Of a DNA stretch of 64,000 nt, positions 9,901 to 20,548 are shown piece by piece (the stretch's first letter is position 1; the number at the start of each line of letters is the position of its first letter). The translations under genes were made by a program, and so were the position numbers. The notes under the pieces were generated by a model. That model saw nothing but the letters and a program-made list of their open reading frames with translations. It ran no database searches and was not told the DNA's origin. The stretch covers positions 16,023 through 80,022 of IMG/VR virus record IMGVR_UViG_3300035179_000003, one strand, 5' to 3'. Origin of the DNA: a virus.

Positions 9901-10211
9901 AATTCAAAAGTATGGGGTGAATATTGTTCCCTAACCGCATCTGCAAAAAATGGAAATTGATTTGATAGCTCGGTAACGTCTTTGTATTCCTGATACATTA
10001 TACTTTTATCACTAAAAAAAGAAACATAACAGGTATGTTTATTAATAAATGTATTATTGTTATGTTTGAATAAAAAATCAGCTAACCATGAATATTTCTC
10101 AGAAGAAAATCCATATGATAACCCAGCAGCTATCGGCTTGCTTAGATTATTAAAATTACTGATAATCGAATGATAATATGATGAACGTTTTGGATTTATA
10201 AGTTTTAACAC
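6975..10211 (-). CDS. Large tail/fibre-region protein, 1078 aa
   Basis: A long Asn-, Tyr- and Asp-rich protein without signal peptide or membrane segment. The first 200 residues ('PKRSSYYHSIISNFNNLSKP') look globular and the remainder is beta-rich. It overlaps the next upstream gene by 7 bp, so the two are translated together. I recognise no catalytic motif. Position among beta-helix spikes and baseplate genes makes a tail-fibre or baseplate-attached role likely. Confidence 0.7.
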   Translation of the reverse strand: MLKLINPKRSSYYHSIISNFNNLSKPIAAGLSYGFSSEKYSWLADFLFKHNNNTFINKHTCYVSFFSDKSIMYQEYKDVTELSNQFPFFADAVREQYSPHTFELTTKQYRSISQNYSEYDLIQFLDKSDLITESYEPGNDIDHVLTVNHWLGRLPVYKALGFKCNLDKASYVGYNKYIWGYEYIVSHTLSDDYFKINIPAFKNLFCGITGDNIRNYFFSYPNDIKMLIDYKIIIDKQEITQLKNFKYEYDEIVCGTNDYDPHNPFLTFINSSDWSNTYPFRHPPDDSSNIISFYPEIKDCGRVIPKKIYARAWSDILYDTIKLIRHPGIHLKEYDDQSRISFSICKYMIRDNENLYSIQTMDPDNLSNIMLEGIDIDTERNRRHSAIVMTQPYMMVKPLSDGQIIEFSFVNEDRKPIKFENAETFYENPTMFLEIKAPYSFIKELDSKLNEHEYNTDIIHTVTIRSPDTNLFIHGTGFYNNFSNILRRQDACLDDLIGGVVGTGVRKLFWITDLADTGLYTDNKMTVSGMGYGFDVLNNGSISEFIKLYCSNYHPESSYLPDDPNHIPIPNSVSRLLNYPNYNDVQEYELFRPMLKLPGINGYIKILQKNDSFKTIRAKDGNHLVVYNVEFPFCPGSVSERIIMDFTGGYKKTQIYCKQNYIKAGSHRLYEETVYDANNDRYIYYGDKSFTFGILNVIQSDYSEIEYDGFEYPAHLIYHERPYRFLSLIRPQQEEFEKFGTYIVEFDSKEYDIRLNFLIDNKVWKFGDKYSSYIDRENPSYITDIDLSTLFQEFNHKDFNGVPDKKKWLYSYFSGFAYMIDDNYKSDIVIETWKTNNWKSLNTISTDTEKIVDKIIHNNLFIVAGTITEEKVGEITSFVVANADFYNARFDIELSDDVINSLTNGVLTNNYSNTSYHIIYAETYDYLSQYSFIKLYVKKDKATLDNELFINDTIVIDLANTPTNTYISQLNIGEARYMISKNQNFEIFSSIKYNNNYIIKYLDIDDLEQHCLFRIRVVRKKEYPADGTTMQYVGKRTLDNWPNGNYPWLNDQAFLYNKNNIQEDIKKFGITYFKLVSK

Positions 10212-13200
10212 ATCATCACCGCGCTTCCGCCAAATTTAACATTATTAATGATATTACTTTTTCCTTTATCATAAGTATTATTTATATAAATAATTAAAAG
10301 ATTTTGGATGTCATCAAAATAAAATTCATATCTTCCGTCATTAAAGATCGAATTAAGCAATCCGCCGATATATTTATCCGTTTTAAATAATATAATCGAT
10401 CGTGTTCCCGAATCAAAATAGGCGGTTACCTGATATATGATCTTATTTGGCTTATCAGATAAATAAGAATAATCTTTTCTGAATTCTTTTAATCTAATTA
10501 CTACCTTCGATTCCCGACAAAATTCATATCTGTGTATTATTTCCAGATCCCTATAAACTTTTGTTCTGGTTTTAAAATTTTGATCAAAGACAGAAAATTT
10601 ATCCTGAAAAATAGTCTCTATGTCATCTGATTTTATAATCATGTTATTTACTAATAATTCATAGGGGCCGATATCGACAATTCCTGATATATAAATCCTT
10701 GGATTACCGATAATATCAAATTGTTCAGTAACATATGAGTTATCGCCGGCATCATATATAGGAGACGATTTTTTACATAGAAAAGACCGCTCCATAAGAT
10801 AAAGAACATCAAACAATCTTTCTGTTAATGTAACATATTTAAATTCAGGATCGATGCTTTCAAGAGAATCAATTGCTGTTTGTACAAAAACAAATGGATA
10901 ATCGCTAAAATTATAAGTCAAATTATTTTTAATAATATCATTATTATTAGGAGACGTCTGAAACTTTAACGTATCATTATAATAAGATATTATTTTGGTA
11001 TTAATACAGGTATTCGGGTCGTCTGATTTAAGAGATAACTGCATGGTATCTACATTTGAGGTATTCCGATATATTAATAATGAATTAATCGTTTCTATTA
11101 CGCCTTCTTCTATTATTGCATCATTATTTATCTGTACGATACAATTGACAAATCTGAGTTTATGAACATCATTAATAAGATAATCCTGCGAAACATCATA
11201 AGTACTGAAAATTTTTAAATTTTTAAATTCAACAATACTTTGATTTGAATCATTATCAATAAGAGGCCCTTGATACGCTAACGTACTTGGACCTCGTTTT
11301 ATTTCCCGTGGAAATGTCGCAATAGTAACGGTTCTGGACTCTCTATCATAAAGTGTAAACGTTCCAGCAAAAGTCTCGCCGCCCTGGGCGTATATGATTA
11401 AATTATCGACTAATTTTAAATTACCATTTTGGGATTCATGTTTCAGGAATTCATTTAATGAATATCGCGGATTCCCACTATAATATTCATTGGTATTAAA
11501 TTGAACCAATGGATTAACGTCGGTTAAAAAATTAGCTTCCGGATTCCCATCATCTCCTATTTTTCTTAAATATAAAATCATTGTTCCTGGAATTGTTCCG
11601 TTAAAAGCATTAACGTTAAAAAATATTTCTCCGACGTTTAAATCTCCGAAACCGGTAATATCAAGCGATTCAAAGGCTCCGATATCCCATTTAAGCAATT
11701 CCCTTAATGATCCGAAAATATCATCAACAAATAGGCGACTTATATCAGCCGCATTATCGACGGCATAAAAGTCTTCATATTCATCAAGATAATAATTCCC
11801 TTCCCATCTATTTAAAAATTTAATTTGTCGATCTTCTGATATAATATTGTTTCTAAAATAAAAATTTCCTTTTCTGTTTGAGTATTCGCATGCCACATTT
11901 CTTAATTCGGAATATTGGAATAAATTATTTCTAACATAGGCTGTTGTCGTATATTTATAATCGCTTTTATAAAAACGAAGGGCCTGTCTGCATCGTGAAA
12001 TGGTATTATTTAAAATAAAAACACTCGACCAGTCCCTTTCATCATAAATATTATTAGAATAATCGTTCATGTTTCCTGTATTGATCCCGTATCCGGAACA
12101 TTCATAAATTAAATTATTAATAATATAATTTTCTTTCGTGAAATCGATTCTTAATCCAATATTTTTAATAATATTATACCAAACGCATACTCCTCCTGAA
12201 TTAAGAATCGTAACGCCATTCATTATTTGCATTCCGGATATTTCCGAGCATTCACATCCGGTTAATATAATTGAATTTATTGCAGCGCCAATGCCAAGCA
12301 TACCATTATGTTTTTGTGATTTATTACATTCCGTTTGTTCATTTTTAGGAGCAAAAATTTGCACAAAATGATCGACGTCGGCATTTACGTTTGTTAATGA
12401 AAGATCGCTATTTAATATATTATCATCAAAATACACAATACCAAATCGTACTTTACCAACTATTAAATCTGAAAAGCGAAGAATAATATCGTTTGATAAA
12501 GAAATGTTTGGTATATAAATTTTACTAACCACTCCATGATTTCTATCGGTTAATGAATACCCATACATGTCGCATACGATCCAATGTCGAAGAGATAGTT
12601 TTCGTGTAAGAATACAACTTAATGGAAATGGATTATTATTATCGACTACTTCGCATCCAACGGCAAGTTTATTATTTACTTGATCTTCTGAAAAAATAAT
12701 TAAGCTATAATGCTCAAATGTTTTAACTTGGTAGGTTACTATACTACTTGATTTTTTTGTTTTAAGATCGGTATTATACGAGCTTATTCCTATATTTACA
12801 AGACATGGAATATATTCTAATGCGCCAATATCCCAAACACGATCTCGTATCCAGTTCGTCGCATCAATTGAAAATTTTTCAATTAATGAAAATCCCGTTC
12901 CACGCATTGATATACTATCATTTTTCGGACGATAATTACGAAGAGGGTATTCTGATTGATAATCAACATATTCAAATGGAACAAAACTCATGCATTTATT
13001 TCTATAACCAGCTGATGAATCACTGGAAAGGCAATATTGAATATTTTCATTATTAAAAAATGAACATCGGGTCGAAATGTTATTAATTAGATCATCAGTT
13101 GGTTTATTATAAAAACCAATAACATCACATTCATCAACAGTATTATTATAAACATAATCTTTTCCGGAACAGATTATTCCATATTGCCCCATTCCATATA

Positions 13201-15004
13201 TGACATTATTAATAAAAGAATTGTTTTCATTGGATCCGACATTAAGATATGTATTGGTATCTGCAATGCCCCATATTTTAATGTATCCTATTCCATGCAT
13301 CGCGGATGATTTGATTTTAAAATTACAATCCGCAGATATATTAATATAATCATCATTGACATAATTCCATTTATTATTATAAAAATAATATAATGAAATT
13401 CTTTTTTCATAATATGATGATTTTAGAAAAATACCATCTGGATATAACAAACCACCTCTTATAATTCTAAATTTATATTCTTGGCCGTATTTATGATTTC
13501 TTAAAACTGTTTTAGTATTAAAAATAAGTGAAGTCAAGTTAAAAGTCATTTCAGCAACAATATTGGCGTCGTCACAGATTGTCATTTTTACATATCCGCT
13601 TGATTGAGAAATTACTGAAAATTCAAAATCAAAATCACCCGAATATTCAACAGCAGCTGGCAATATAGATTCATAAGCTGCGCTAATATTACTTTTTCTA
13701 TAAATGATATCATTGTCGCCATATTTTTTAATTAACCAATTATTAACTATGTCCGGTCCCCATATCACAGGATCGATACCATCTGAGAAATCACTTTTTA
13801 TAGCCGAATCAATATGGCCGTCATTTTTTGATACAATGCCATTTCCAGCATCAAATATAATATTATTTTGAATTTTAACATTATGACAATTATTAAGAGT
13901 TGCACAACTCGAATTATCATCGACAGTCATTATTATGCCATCAATTACGGTATTATCAACAAAAATATTTATACTACCTTCATTGATAAAATTTGCATTT
14001 TCCGGATCAGCACAATGAATTTGTGGTATATTACATTCGTCGGTAAGATTTCTTGGAGTAAAAATTTTTATATAACAATCAATATCAGTATCAAAATTTC
14101 TAATAAAGAAACCAAGTTGACTGCGCACCTCACCTTTATAAACAGTAACATTAAGGCGATATCTAACCGTTCGAAGATTAAATCCAGTAATATCATTAAT
14201 CGGACTTATGCCATTAAATAAATTATAAAGTGAATTATACGCATATTTAATACTAATAACATCAGTTGTCCCAAGATCGGAAACTGATTCTCCGAGATTT
14301 GTTTTGACAAGCCACTTTGAATCATTGATTTTTTTATAAATATAACACGCGCTACCTCTATAATATATTACACAACCAATTCCAATAAAATCATTAGTTT
14401 GTGGAGCTGAAAAGGTAGCAATATCATTATTAATTCTTATTGTTACGTTTGATCCGGTTAATAAATTGCTCTCATCTGTTCCGACTGAAAAATATAAATC
14501 TTTAATTTGTACATCAGGTATTGAATCGGCGCCAACACTTAAAGCATCTATTTTTTCAGAATCTATATCGATATCGACGTCAACCAGATCAAATCCACGA
14601 TTAAGAGTATTATAATAATCTCTTTTAATGTGATAATCAAAAACATTTGATGTTGTATCGCTGGCATAAGTAAAATCTTCAAAGTTCAAGCTATCAATAC
14701 ATCCGGTAGGAACAACAAAGGTTCCTATTCGAAAATAAAAATCCTCTCCAGGAACCGAGTCCGGCGGAATTAAAATATCACTAGGCTCCCCAGCGACATA
14801 TACAACCTTGGTTGGCGTAATAAAAATGGCGTCGGCGCGATCATATGTTTCATCCGCTGCATCAACAGCCATTATCGATTCACCATAATTAATCTCAATA
14901 TTATTAAGACGCCCAATGCCAACTGATGAATTAATATTCATATAACCAGGCACGGGGCTTATTAATAAACCGGAAATTATTCCATCTTGAATATATTCGC
15001 TCAA
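10205..15004 (-). CDS. Giant tail spike/adhesin with right-handed beta-helix modules, 1599 aa
   Basis: It contains repeated short beta-strand rungs with conserved Asn ladders ('NNCHNVKIQNNIIFDAGNGI', 'NSFINNVIYGMGQYGIICSG'), typical of NosD/pectate-lyase-like right-handed beta-helices used by phage spikes to bind or cut surface polysaccharide. A module ending in the pattern I-x-(T/A)-P-x-N-x-x-T-(E/D)-C-N-x-x-Q-x-H occurs twice here (about residues 310 and 890) and recurs in the 1242-aa neighbour. A 51-bp stretch at 11594-11644 reappears at 59.49 kb with one mismatch. Confidence 0.8.
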   Translation of the reverse strand: MSEYIQDGIISGLLISPVPGYMNINSSVGIGRLNNIEINYGESIMAVDAADETYDRADAIFITPTKVVYVAGEPSDILIPPDSVPGEDFYFRIGTFVVPTGCIDSLNFEDFTYASDTTSNVFDYHIKRDYYNTLNRGFDLVDVDIDIDSEKIDALSVGADSIPDVQIKDLYFSVGTDESNLLTGSNVTIRINNDIATFSAPQTNDFIGIGCVIYYRGSACYIYKKINDSKWLVKTNLGESVSDLGTTDVISIKYAYNSLYNLFNGISPINDITGFNLRTVRYRLNVTVYKGEVRSQLGFFIRNFDTDIDCYIKIFTPRNLTDECNIPQIHCADPENANFINEGSINIFVDNTVIDGIIMTVDDNSSCATLNNCHNVKIQNNIIFDAGNGIVSKNDGHIDSAIKSDFSDGIDPVIWGPDIVNNWLIKKYGDNDIIYRKSNISAAYESILPAAVEYSGDFDFEFSVISQSSGYVKMTICDDANIVAEMTFNLTSLIFNTKTVLRNHKYGQEYKFRIIRGGLLYPDGIFLKSSYYEKRISLYYFYNNKWNYVNDDYINISADCNFKIKSSAMHGIGYIKIWGIADTNTYLNVGSNENNSFINNVIYGMGQYGIICSGKDYVYNNTVDECDVIGFYNKPTDDLINNISTRCSFFNNENIQYCLSSDSSAGYRNKCMSFVPFEYVDYQSEYPLRNYRPKNDSISMRGTGFSLIEKFSIDATNWIRDRVWDIGALEYIPCLVNIGISSYNTDLKTKKSSSIVTYQVKTFEHYSLIIFSEDQVNNKLAVGCEVVDNNNPFPLSCILTRKLSLRHWIVCDMYGYSLTDRNHGVVSKIYIPNISLSNDIILRFSDLIVGKVRFGIVYFDDNILNSDLSLTNVNADVDHFVQIFAPKNEQTECNKSQKHNGMLGIGAAINSIILTGCECSEISGMQIMNGVTILNSGGVCVWYNIIKNIGLRIDFTKENYIINNLIYECSGYGINTGNMNDYSNNIYDERDWSSVFILNNTISRCRQALRFYKSDYKYTTTAYVRNNLFQYSELRNVACEYSNRKGNFYFRNNIISEDRQIKFLNRWEGNYYLDEYEDFYAVDNAADISRLFVDDIFGSLRELLKWDIGAFESLDITGFGDLNVGEIFFNVNAFNGTIPGTMILYLRKIGDDGNPEANFLTDVNPLVQFNTNEYYSGNPRYSLNEFLKHESQNGNLKLVDNLIIYAQGGETFAGTFTLYDRESRTVTIATFPREIKRGPSTLAYQGPLIDNDSNQSIVEFKNLKIFSTYDVSQDYLINDVHKLRFVNCIVQINNDAIIEEGVIETINSLLIYRNTSNVDTMQLSLKSDDPNTCINTKIISYYNDTLKFQTSPNNNDIIKNNLTYNFSDYPFVFVQTAIDSLESIDPEFKYVTLTERLFDVLYLMERSFLCKKSSPIYDAGDNSYVTEQFDIIGNPRIYISGIVDIGPYELLVNNMIIKSDDIETIFQDKFSVFDQNFKTRTKVYRDLEIIHRYEFCRESKVVIRLKEFRKDYSYLSDKPNKIIYQVTAYFDSGTRSIILFKTDKYIGGLLNSIFNDGRYEFYFDDIQNLLIIYINNTYDKGKSNIINNVKFGGSAVMMC

Positions 15005-15016
15005 AATTAAGCCATT

Positions 15017-18000
15017 CTATAAAAATTGTTCAACAACACAATTAATAAATTGACCAACACCATGAAAATTCTCAATAGAAGCCAATGATCCAATACAATT
15101 AATAATTTCATCATTAACATCATGGGAATTATAACTATAATTACCCGTATCCACACAGGTGTTATTATATGATTCACTTTCATCCAAATCAATTCCGGAA
15201 ATGGTCTGGTGATATACTATATTACTGATTGCCGTATTTCCGGATTTTAAATCAATTCCAATATTTCCTCCAGCGATAATATTACATTTAATCAAACAAT
15301 TATCATATGTATTTCCAATAGATATAGCCGGAGACGTATTTGTAATTTTATTTAAAACAAATCCTTCAAGAATAATATACGAATTATCCAACTGAATCGT
15401 ATCCTTATAATTAAAAACAACGCCACCATAATATCCATGATGGCGTTGTCTAACCATACATTCGGTAAAAACATTATAAGGAGTTGCTAATTTTAATTTA
15501 TAAACACTATTAGTAATCCAATTAATTATATAAATAGAATCTTCAAATTCCGAATCATCTTTATAAAACCAAATTATGACATTGGTCTCGTTTAATGCAA
15601 GATTTCTAAAACCAAGAAGCGTTTCAAGATCATTAACTCCGCTACCATTAATACTTGACGTTGAATTAAATACTCTTTTAATTTCAGTAATATCTTGTGG
15701 TGTTGTAACATCAGCAGGTAATTCACCCTCAGCCGTGAGAACAAGCCATATAAAATCAGTTCCCTTTTCGGACAGATAAACCGTAGTAGCATTAAATGTG
15801 ACCTTATCACCAATTCCTATTTTTGAACTCATTGAGGATCCAATAAATGTCGCAATACCATTTTTAATAATAATTTGAAGAGAAGTATTATTTAGATTTG
15901 AATCATCATTACCTAATGAAAAATTTGCCATTTTACCATTTCTTAAAGGATTATAATTAAGAAAACCATTATTCCACCTGTCCAATCTGTCATAACCGGT
16001 TGCGTCATAATTAAAAGAAAAATTTGGATCGGCTTCAAGATTTATTGAATTTGTTTTTAACGATTCATAAAGAGTAATATCTATATCGATTTCGTAAGGA
16101 AAATAATTACTATATCCAATAAATTTATTTAATGTATCATCGTTTCCAATACAGCAATCGGCTGTTATATGCGGGGACTTGGGACTTCTATTAATATATG
16201 CATCAGATATGCATTTATTAACTATATTGTTCTTTAAAGAACAGCGATTATAAAACCTATTAATCGGATGGGAATCAATTACAATTCCTTGGTAACAATT
16301 AAAAATAGTATTATTATATATGTTCAAATAATTGTTTTTATTTCCGGAATTGCCTATAAGAAAATTGTCCGCTTCTGATATTTTTTTATCAAAACCAGTT
16401 GGTTTGACGTCGCTTAAATATGACAATACGCCCCATGGCTCGCCATAAACTTTAGCAGTATCGATAAGTTGACTTAATGTAATTGGATCCCCCTCATTAC
16501 ATATTATTTCAACCCTTTCCGGCAACCATCTGATTTCCGGATATAAAAGACCGCCAAAATAAGGCCAAAAACATACTTCATAATCTGAATTCTTATCAGT
16601 ATGGTCAATAGTTTCTATAATTAAATCTTCGAATCGCGCGGTTGTCGATCTGCCGATGTTTTCTTTAAATTCAATCCCAATTCCATTACAATCATAAACA
16701 AAATTATTAATAACAGAATTACTGTCTTCTCCATTATTAGAATCAAACGTAATGCCATTCTTTTTGCAATCACGGATAATATTATTTTTTATCAAAAACC
16801 CGACCTCTTCTCCATAAATACCGTATTGCCCCCCTCTTATCTGCAGACCATCTATTATAGTGTATGGACACATTATTCGAATTGATTTTTCACCGCCGTC
16901 TTCACCATAATGAATAAATAAATTTTCATCCCATTTTCCATTATGCCTTCTATTAGCAGGGGTTTGAATTGTTACAAATCTTGTTATATCGGTATCAAAA
17001 TCAATATCTATACATTTTGTGGATTTGCCCTCGGAACAGTTGATGATAATTTTGACGTCATCTGCTATCGGATTAATAACAGAAAGATCATCTATAGCTG
17101 AAAATAAATCAGAATGAGAAAAATAAATATGATCTATCGTATACTCGGTAACCCCGTCTCCACTAATAGGATCACCTTCTGAATTAATTGCTTCCCAAAT
17201 ATCATTATCTATTTTTCTTTTTAAATAATATCTGTTTATTCCGATATAAACAACACAACCCGGACACAGGTATTCGCTCAATTGATCTTCTGAAAACGTT
17301 ATTATACCTATTGAGGATATCGTACACGTTGCAGGGCCTTCTAATAAGTCAATGTCTAAAGAACCGATTGAATATATAACTTCTTGTACTTCATGATATG
17401 CGCCAATACAATAAGTATTATCAAATAAATTACCGAAAATATCAATATTATTATATAATGAAACGGCAATTCCGGTTTTAACATAATCGAAAAATCCAAA
17501 TAAAACCCGAAGATTATCAGTAGCCGTATTTAAAAATTCAACAACTACTTCAGATAAATTCCCTTGATCGCTTCCTGCCGTGCCATCACTTGTAATGCAA
17601 TTAAAAACAGGAGAGAGCCCGATTGCATTATCGTTTAAACACGTTGAACCGCCCTTCATCAAATTATTTTTAATTTCAAGTTGTAAGGATTTATATTCGA
17701 TAGACGTATCACAATTATTAAAAGTATTATTATATAAATGACATTGAATGGAAGTGGTTATCATACAATTGATACCAATAGTATTTCCATTGAAATAATT
17801 ATTGGATATATAAGCCTTTTCAATTGTTTCAATTGAAAATAATACCCCGTTATCCCATGCCCCTGTTATTATATTACATGTCGCCGATCCTCCAAGCGCA
17901 ACGTTGATTGCCGACCCGCCCGATCCTGTTTTTTTAAATATTAATCCCTGTATATGAACATTGGAAGTAATAAAAATCGTTCCTCCCATAATATAACCGG

Positions 18001-18745
18001 ACGTCGAATCTCCTTGATGCCTTTGAACTTTATTACAATCGGTTTTTATATTTATTGGAGTATAAATAGTTATCGTATTGTCTTTAGAAAGCGTCCAATC
18101 TGTAGATATTGCTATACTACCTGAATTATCATCCATTTCATAACAACATATTCTCAACGAACTGGATATTGAAATTAAATTTTTAGTACCCAGCTTATTA
18201 CCAACTCCGGAAAGCGCACTTACAATAGAATGAAAACTTTTATCAATTTTTACTACAGTTAAATTAACGCTATAACTATCGGGAATACATCCACTGCCAT
18301 CATGAACTAACCAAATAGAGCAAGTCAATTTATTATTAATAACGACGTCAAAATTTGAATTTCCATCATTTAAAGTAACAACATCGCCAATCCCAAAATA
18401 GGGATGTGTCTGTGGTATATCGAATTTTAAAATACCATTTTTAATCATTGCCTTTGGCATTGTATTATTAATATCTTTTGTAATATACGAATCATCCGAT
18501 TCCGCGGCAACGCCAATTGAAAATGTAATGATGTCATAAACCGGTTTGATTCCATGTGATGATAACCCCGAGCGGCCGGCTATATTTGAATATGAATGAG
18601 TAAATCCGGCGGCTACGTCTTCTATCGTAAACGGACCATACGTATACCACCATCCGTCGGTCATCGCCTCAAGATAACCGCTGACGTTACCGTCGGTAAA
18701 CCAACCCCCGGTCTGAGTTGTTAAATAATTTCCTGGAAGGATCAT
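15017..18745 (-). CDS. Second giant beta-helix tail spike, 1242 aa
   Basis: It has the same architecture as its downstream neighbour: beta-helix rungs ('YGIYGEEVGFLIKNNIIRDC', 'NNYLNIYNNTIFNCYQGIVI') and the same recurrent T-P-x-N-x-x-T-(E/D)-C-(N/M)-x-x-Q-R-H motif near residues 230 and 1110, with a degenerate form near 600. The two genes are clearly paralogous by module duplication. Its N-terminus ('NYLTTQTGGWFTDGNVSG') may attach to the baseplate or to the 187-aa protein, whose gene it overlaps by 4 bp. Confidence 0.8.
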   Translation of the reverse strand: MILPGNYLTTQTGGWFTDGNVSGYLEAMTDGWWYTYGPFTIEDVAAGFTHSYSNIAGRSGLSSHGIKPVYDIITFSIGVAAESDDSYITKDINNTMPKAMIKNGILKFDIPQTHPYFGIGDVVTLNDGNSNFDVVINNKLTCSIWLVHDGSGCIPDSYSVNLTVVKIDKSFHSIVSALSGVGNKLGTKNLISISSSLRICCYEMDDNSGSIAISTDWTLSKDNTITIYTPINIKTDCNKVQRHQGDSTSGYIMGGTIFITSNVHIQGLIFKKTGSGGSAINVALGGSATCNIITGAWDNGVLFSIETIEKAYISNNYFNGNTIGINCMITTSIQCHLYNNTFNNCDTSIEYKSLQLEIKNNLMKGGSTCLNDNAIGLSPVFNCITSDGTAGSDQGNLSEVVVEFLNTATDNLRVLFGFFDYVKTGIAVSLYNNIDIFGNLFDNTYCIGAYHEVQEVIYSIGSLDIDLLEGPATCTISSIGIITFSEDQLSEYLCPGCVVYIGINRYYLKRKIDNDIWEAINSEGDPISGDGVTEYTIDHIYFSHSDLFSAIDDLSVINPIADDVKIIINCSEGKSTKCIDIDFDTDITRFVTIQTPANRRHNGKWDENLFIHYGEDGGEKSIRIMCPYTIIDGLQIRGGQYGIYGEEVGFLIKNNIIRDCKKNGITFDSNNGEDSNSVINNFVYDCNGIGIEFKENIGRSTTARFEDLIIETIDHTDKNSDYEVCFWPYFGGLLYPEIRWLPERVEIICNEGDPITLSQLIDTAKVYGEPWGVLSYLSDVKPTGFDKKISEADNFLIGNSGNKNNYLNIYNNTIFNCYQGIVIDSHPINRFYNRCSLKNNIVNKCISDAYINRSPKSPHITADCCIGNDDTLNKFIGYSNYFPYEIDIDITLYESLKTNSINLEADPNFSFNYDATGYDRLDRWNNGFLNYNPLRNGKMANFSLGNDDSNLNNTSLQIIIKNGIATFIGSSMSSKIGIGDKVTFNATTVYLSEKGTDFIWLVLTAEGELPADVTTPQDITEIKRVFNSTSSINGSGVNDLETLLGFRNLALNETNVIIWFYKDDSEFEDSIYIINWITNSVYKLKLATPYNVFTECMVRQRHHGYYGGVVFNYKDTIQLDNSYIILEGFVLNKITNTSPAISIGNTYDNCLIKCNIIAGGNIGIDLKSGNTAISNIVYHQTISGIDLDESESYNNTCVDTGNYSYNSHDVNDEIINCIGSLASIENFHGVGQFINCVVEQFL

Positions 18746-19305
18746 GACTCTTCAACTACCATGTATCTGTGAACGGCGCCCCTATGGGTTACCCTGCTCG
18801 GATGGGTGGCATATACTTCCCCAACGCCGCCCTCAAAAGCCGAAGCAATATATAATGCATGATTAATATCGCCAATATAACCGTCTTCATACCATATAAA
18901 TGAAGCGGTTCCGTCTGATATTACAATTTCATATGGCAATGAAAATAACGTATTTTCAAGATCGTCATGGTAAACGGTAAATTCAAGAATTTTAAAATCA
19001 CGCATACCAGCCGATGCAGGAATATATTCCGATACTTTACCAACAAATTTATGTTTATCAATTAAAATTCCAACATCGGTTAAGTCTACCGTCCAATGAT
19101 CCACTTCGGAATGATACGTCATCACAATATTTGAAACGGAAGAATTCGAATTGGTCATTAAATCCCAGAGATTGATATCAATCTGAACGGTTTCAATAGA
19201 CAATTCCCTTCCAATCTCTTTTTGATCGGAATCCCTTATAACATTATATCCATCAAAGATCATGACCGTATCGTTGAATGGGTTTATGATTTGAGCGTTT
19301 ACCAT
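18742..19305 (-). CDS. Tail-fibre-associated protein, 187 aa
   Basis: A beta-rich protein ('DHWTVDLTDVGILIDKHKFV') with no motif I can name. It overlaps the start of the 1242-aa spike gene by 4 bp, the usual sign of translational coupling. Its size and position between fibre genes suggest a connector or chaperone for the spike, by inference only. Confidence 0.65.
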   Translation of the reverse strand: MVNAQIINPFNDTVMIFDGYNVIRDSDQKEIGRELSIETVQIDINLWDLMTNSNSSVSNIVMTYHSEVDHWTVDLTDVGILIDKHKFVGKVSEYIPASAGMRDFKILEFTVYHDDLENTLFSLPYEIVISDGTASFIWYEDGYIGDINHALYIASAFEGGVGEVYATHPSRVTHRGAVHRYMVVEES

Positions 19306-19319
19306 ATTAAAATTCCTTA

Positions 19320-20540
19320 TTATTTTATAATATAAGATATAGAAAACGATGGTAATATTAATAATTTAGTAGATGCCAATATTATATTACTTAAATTAAC
19401 CAACCAAATACCCACACCTTCACCATTTGCATATGGCGGAGATATAAGGCATGGTGTTATATTATTATCATTAATAAAATTAAAACTTTTAAAAATTCCC
19501 GGCCATGTTACAATATTATTATCTATCAATATTTCTTCAATATCAATTGGTATCCAAATATTTAATGCAGTAATTGAAAAACCAGTTGAATTTGTAAATG
19601 ATATATTATTGGACGCACCAGAACGATAGACATCTAAAGTTACCATTTTTCCACATTTAATAATATCTACTTTAATATTAACATCTAAAGTATCAAGACT
19701 AGCTACGGCGTCTTTTCCAATCCATTCTTTATAATCTTCAAGAAAATTCTCAAATAAATCACCCGGGCCCTGTGCTCCAATATGTATTCCTTCAAATAAT
19801 GGAGCGTCACCTGTTCCGATATTTTGATCCAAAGATTGTAAATAAGTCCAGTTATCCACCGTAATTTCAGAAGTGTCAATATGCGTTAATTGTCCAGCCT
19901 CATTGGTCGTTAGGGTGCCGAGGGTTATCCATGGTTCTTTAATCATTTCATATTCCGTGAAATGATCAAGAAGAACATATACCCATGTAAATAAATCCCT
20001 TAAAGATTGGGATGCATCATTATCATCATTAGCAAACGCATCTCCAAGATAAGACGTTGTCCCATAAGCCGTATTCCATTTTGTAATACCTAATAAGGCT
20101 GATGGTGATTCTAATTTAACGGTAGGATCAAGTTCCGATGATCCGCCAACAATAAACTTATCAAGCATGTAATTCTTTTTTGTATTAGTATTAAGTTCAA
20201 CCCTTACCGCACCAGCCTTATCTTTAATTTTAAATTCAACGCCAACGCCCGCCCGCTGAGCAAATAGTGAAAAATCAGTACCAGGACCACCGCCGGATGC
20301 TTCATTGCGTAATCCCAGCCAATAAGCGGCATGGACATTATTTGCCTGGACGGATGCAATTCTATGATTCGATCCAATGACAAAGTTTTCACCATCGATG
20401 CTTCCCGTTCCGGTAGACCCTGAATGGGGAACCCTTAAATAATCCGTATATAAACCGTCTATCCAGTTTATAGTTCCGCCAAAAATTTTATCACCGGATA
20501 TTGACTTATCAAGCATATCTCTTCTAACTGTAGTAAGCAT
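19320..20540 (-). CDS. Probable tail fibre protein, 406 aa
   Basis: The N-terminal half has the Gly/Asn/Ser-rich, short-strand texture of phage tail fibres ('SGDKIFGGTINWIDGLYTDY', 'AYWLGLRNEASGGGPGTDF'). The text 'DYLRVPHSG' followed by 'VIGSNHRIASVQANNVHAAY' resembles phage fibres that carry a triple-beta-helix shaft. The C-terminal half is beta-rich with Asn/Ile repeats. It lies in the baseplate-fibre operon. Confidence 0.7.
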   Translation of the reverse strand: MLTTVRRDMLDKSISGDKIFGGTINWIDGLYTDYLRVPHSGSTGTGSIDGENFVIGSNHRIASVQANNVHAAYWLGLRNEASGGGPGTDFSLFAQRAGVGVEFKIKDKAGAVRVELNTNTKKNYMLDKFIVGGSSELDPTVKLESPSALLGITKWNTAYGTTSYLGDAFANDDNDASQSLRDLFTWVYVLLDHFTEYEMIKEPWITLGTLTTNEAGQLTHIDTSEITVDNWTYLQSLDQNIGTGDAPLFEGIHIGAQGPGDLFENFLEDYKEWIGKDAVASLDTLDVNIKVDIIKCGKMVTLDVYRSGASNNISFTNSTGFSITALNIWIPIDIEEILIDNNIVTWPGIFKSFNFINDNNITPCLISPPYANGEGVGIWLVNLSNIILASTKLLILPSFSISYIIK

Positions 20541-20548
20541 AGGGCCTC

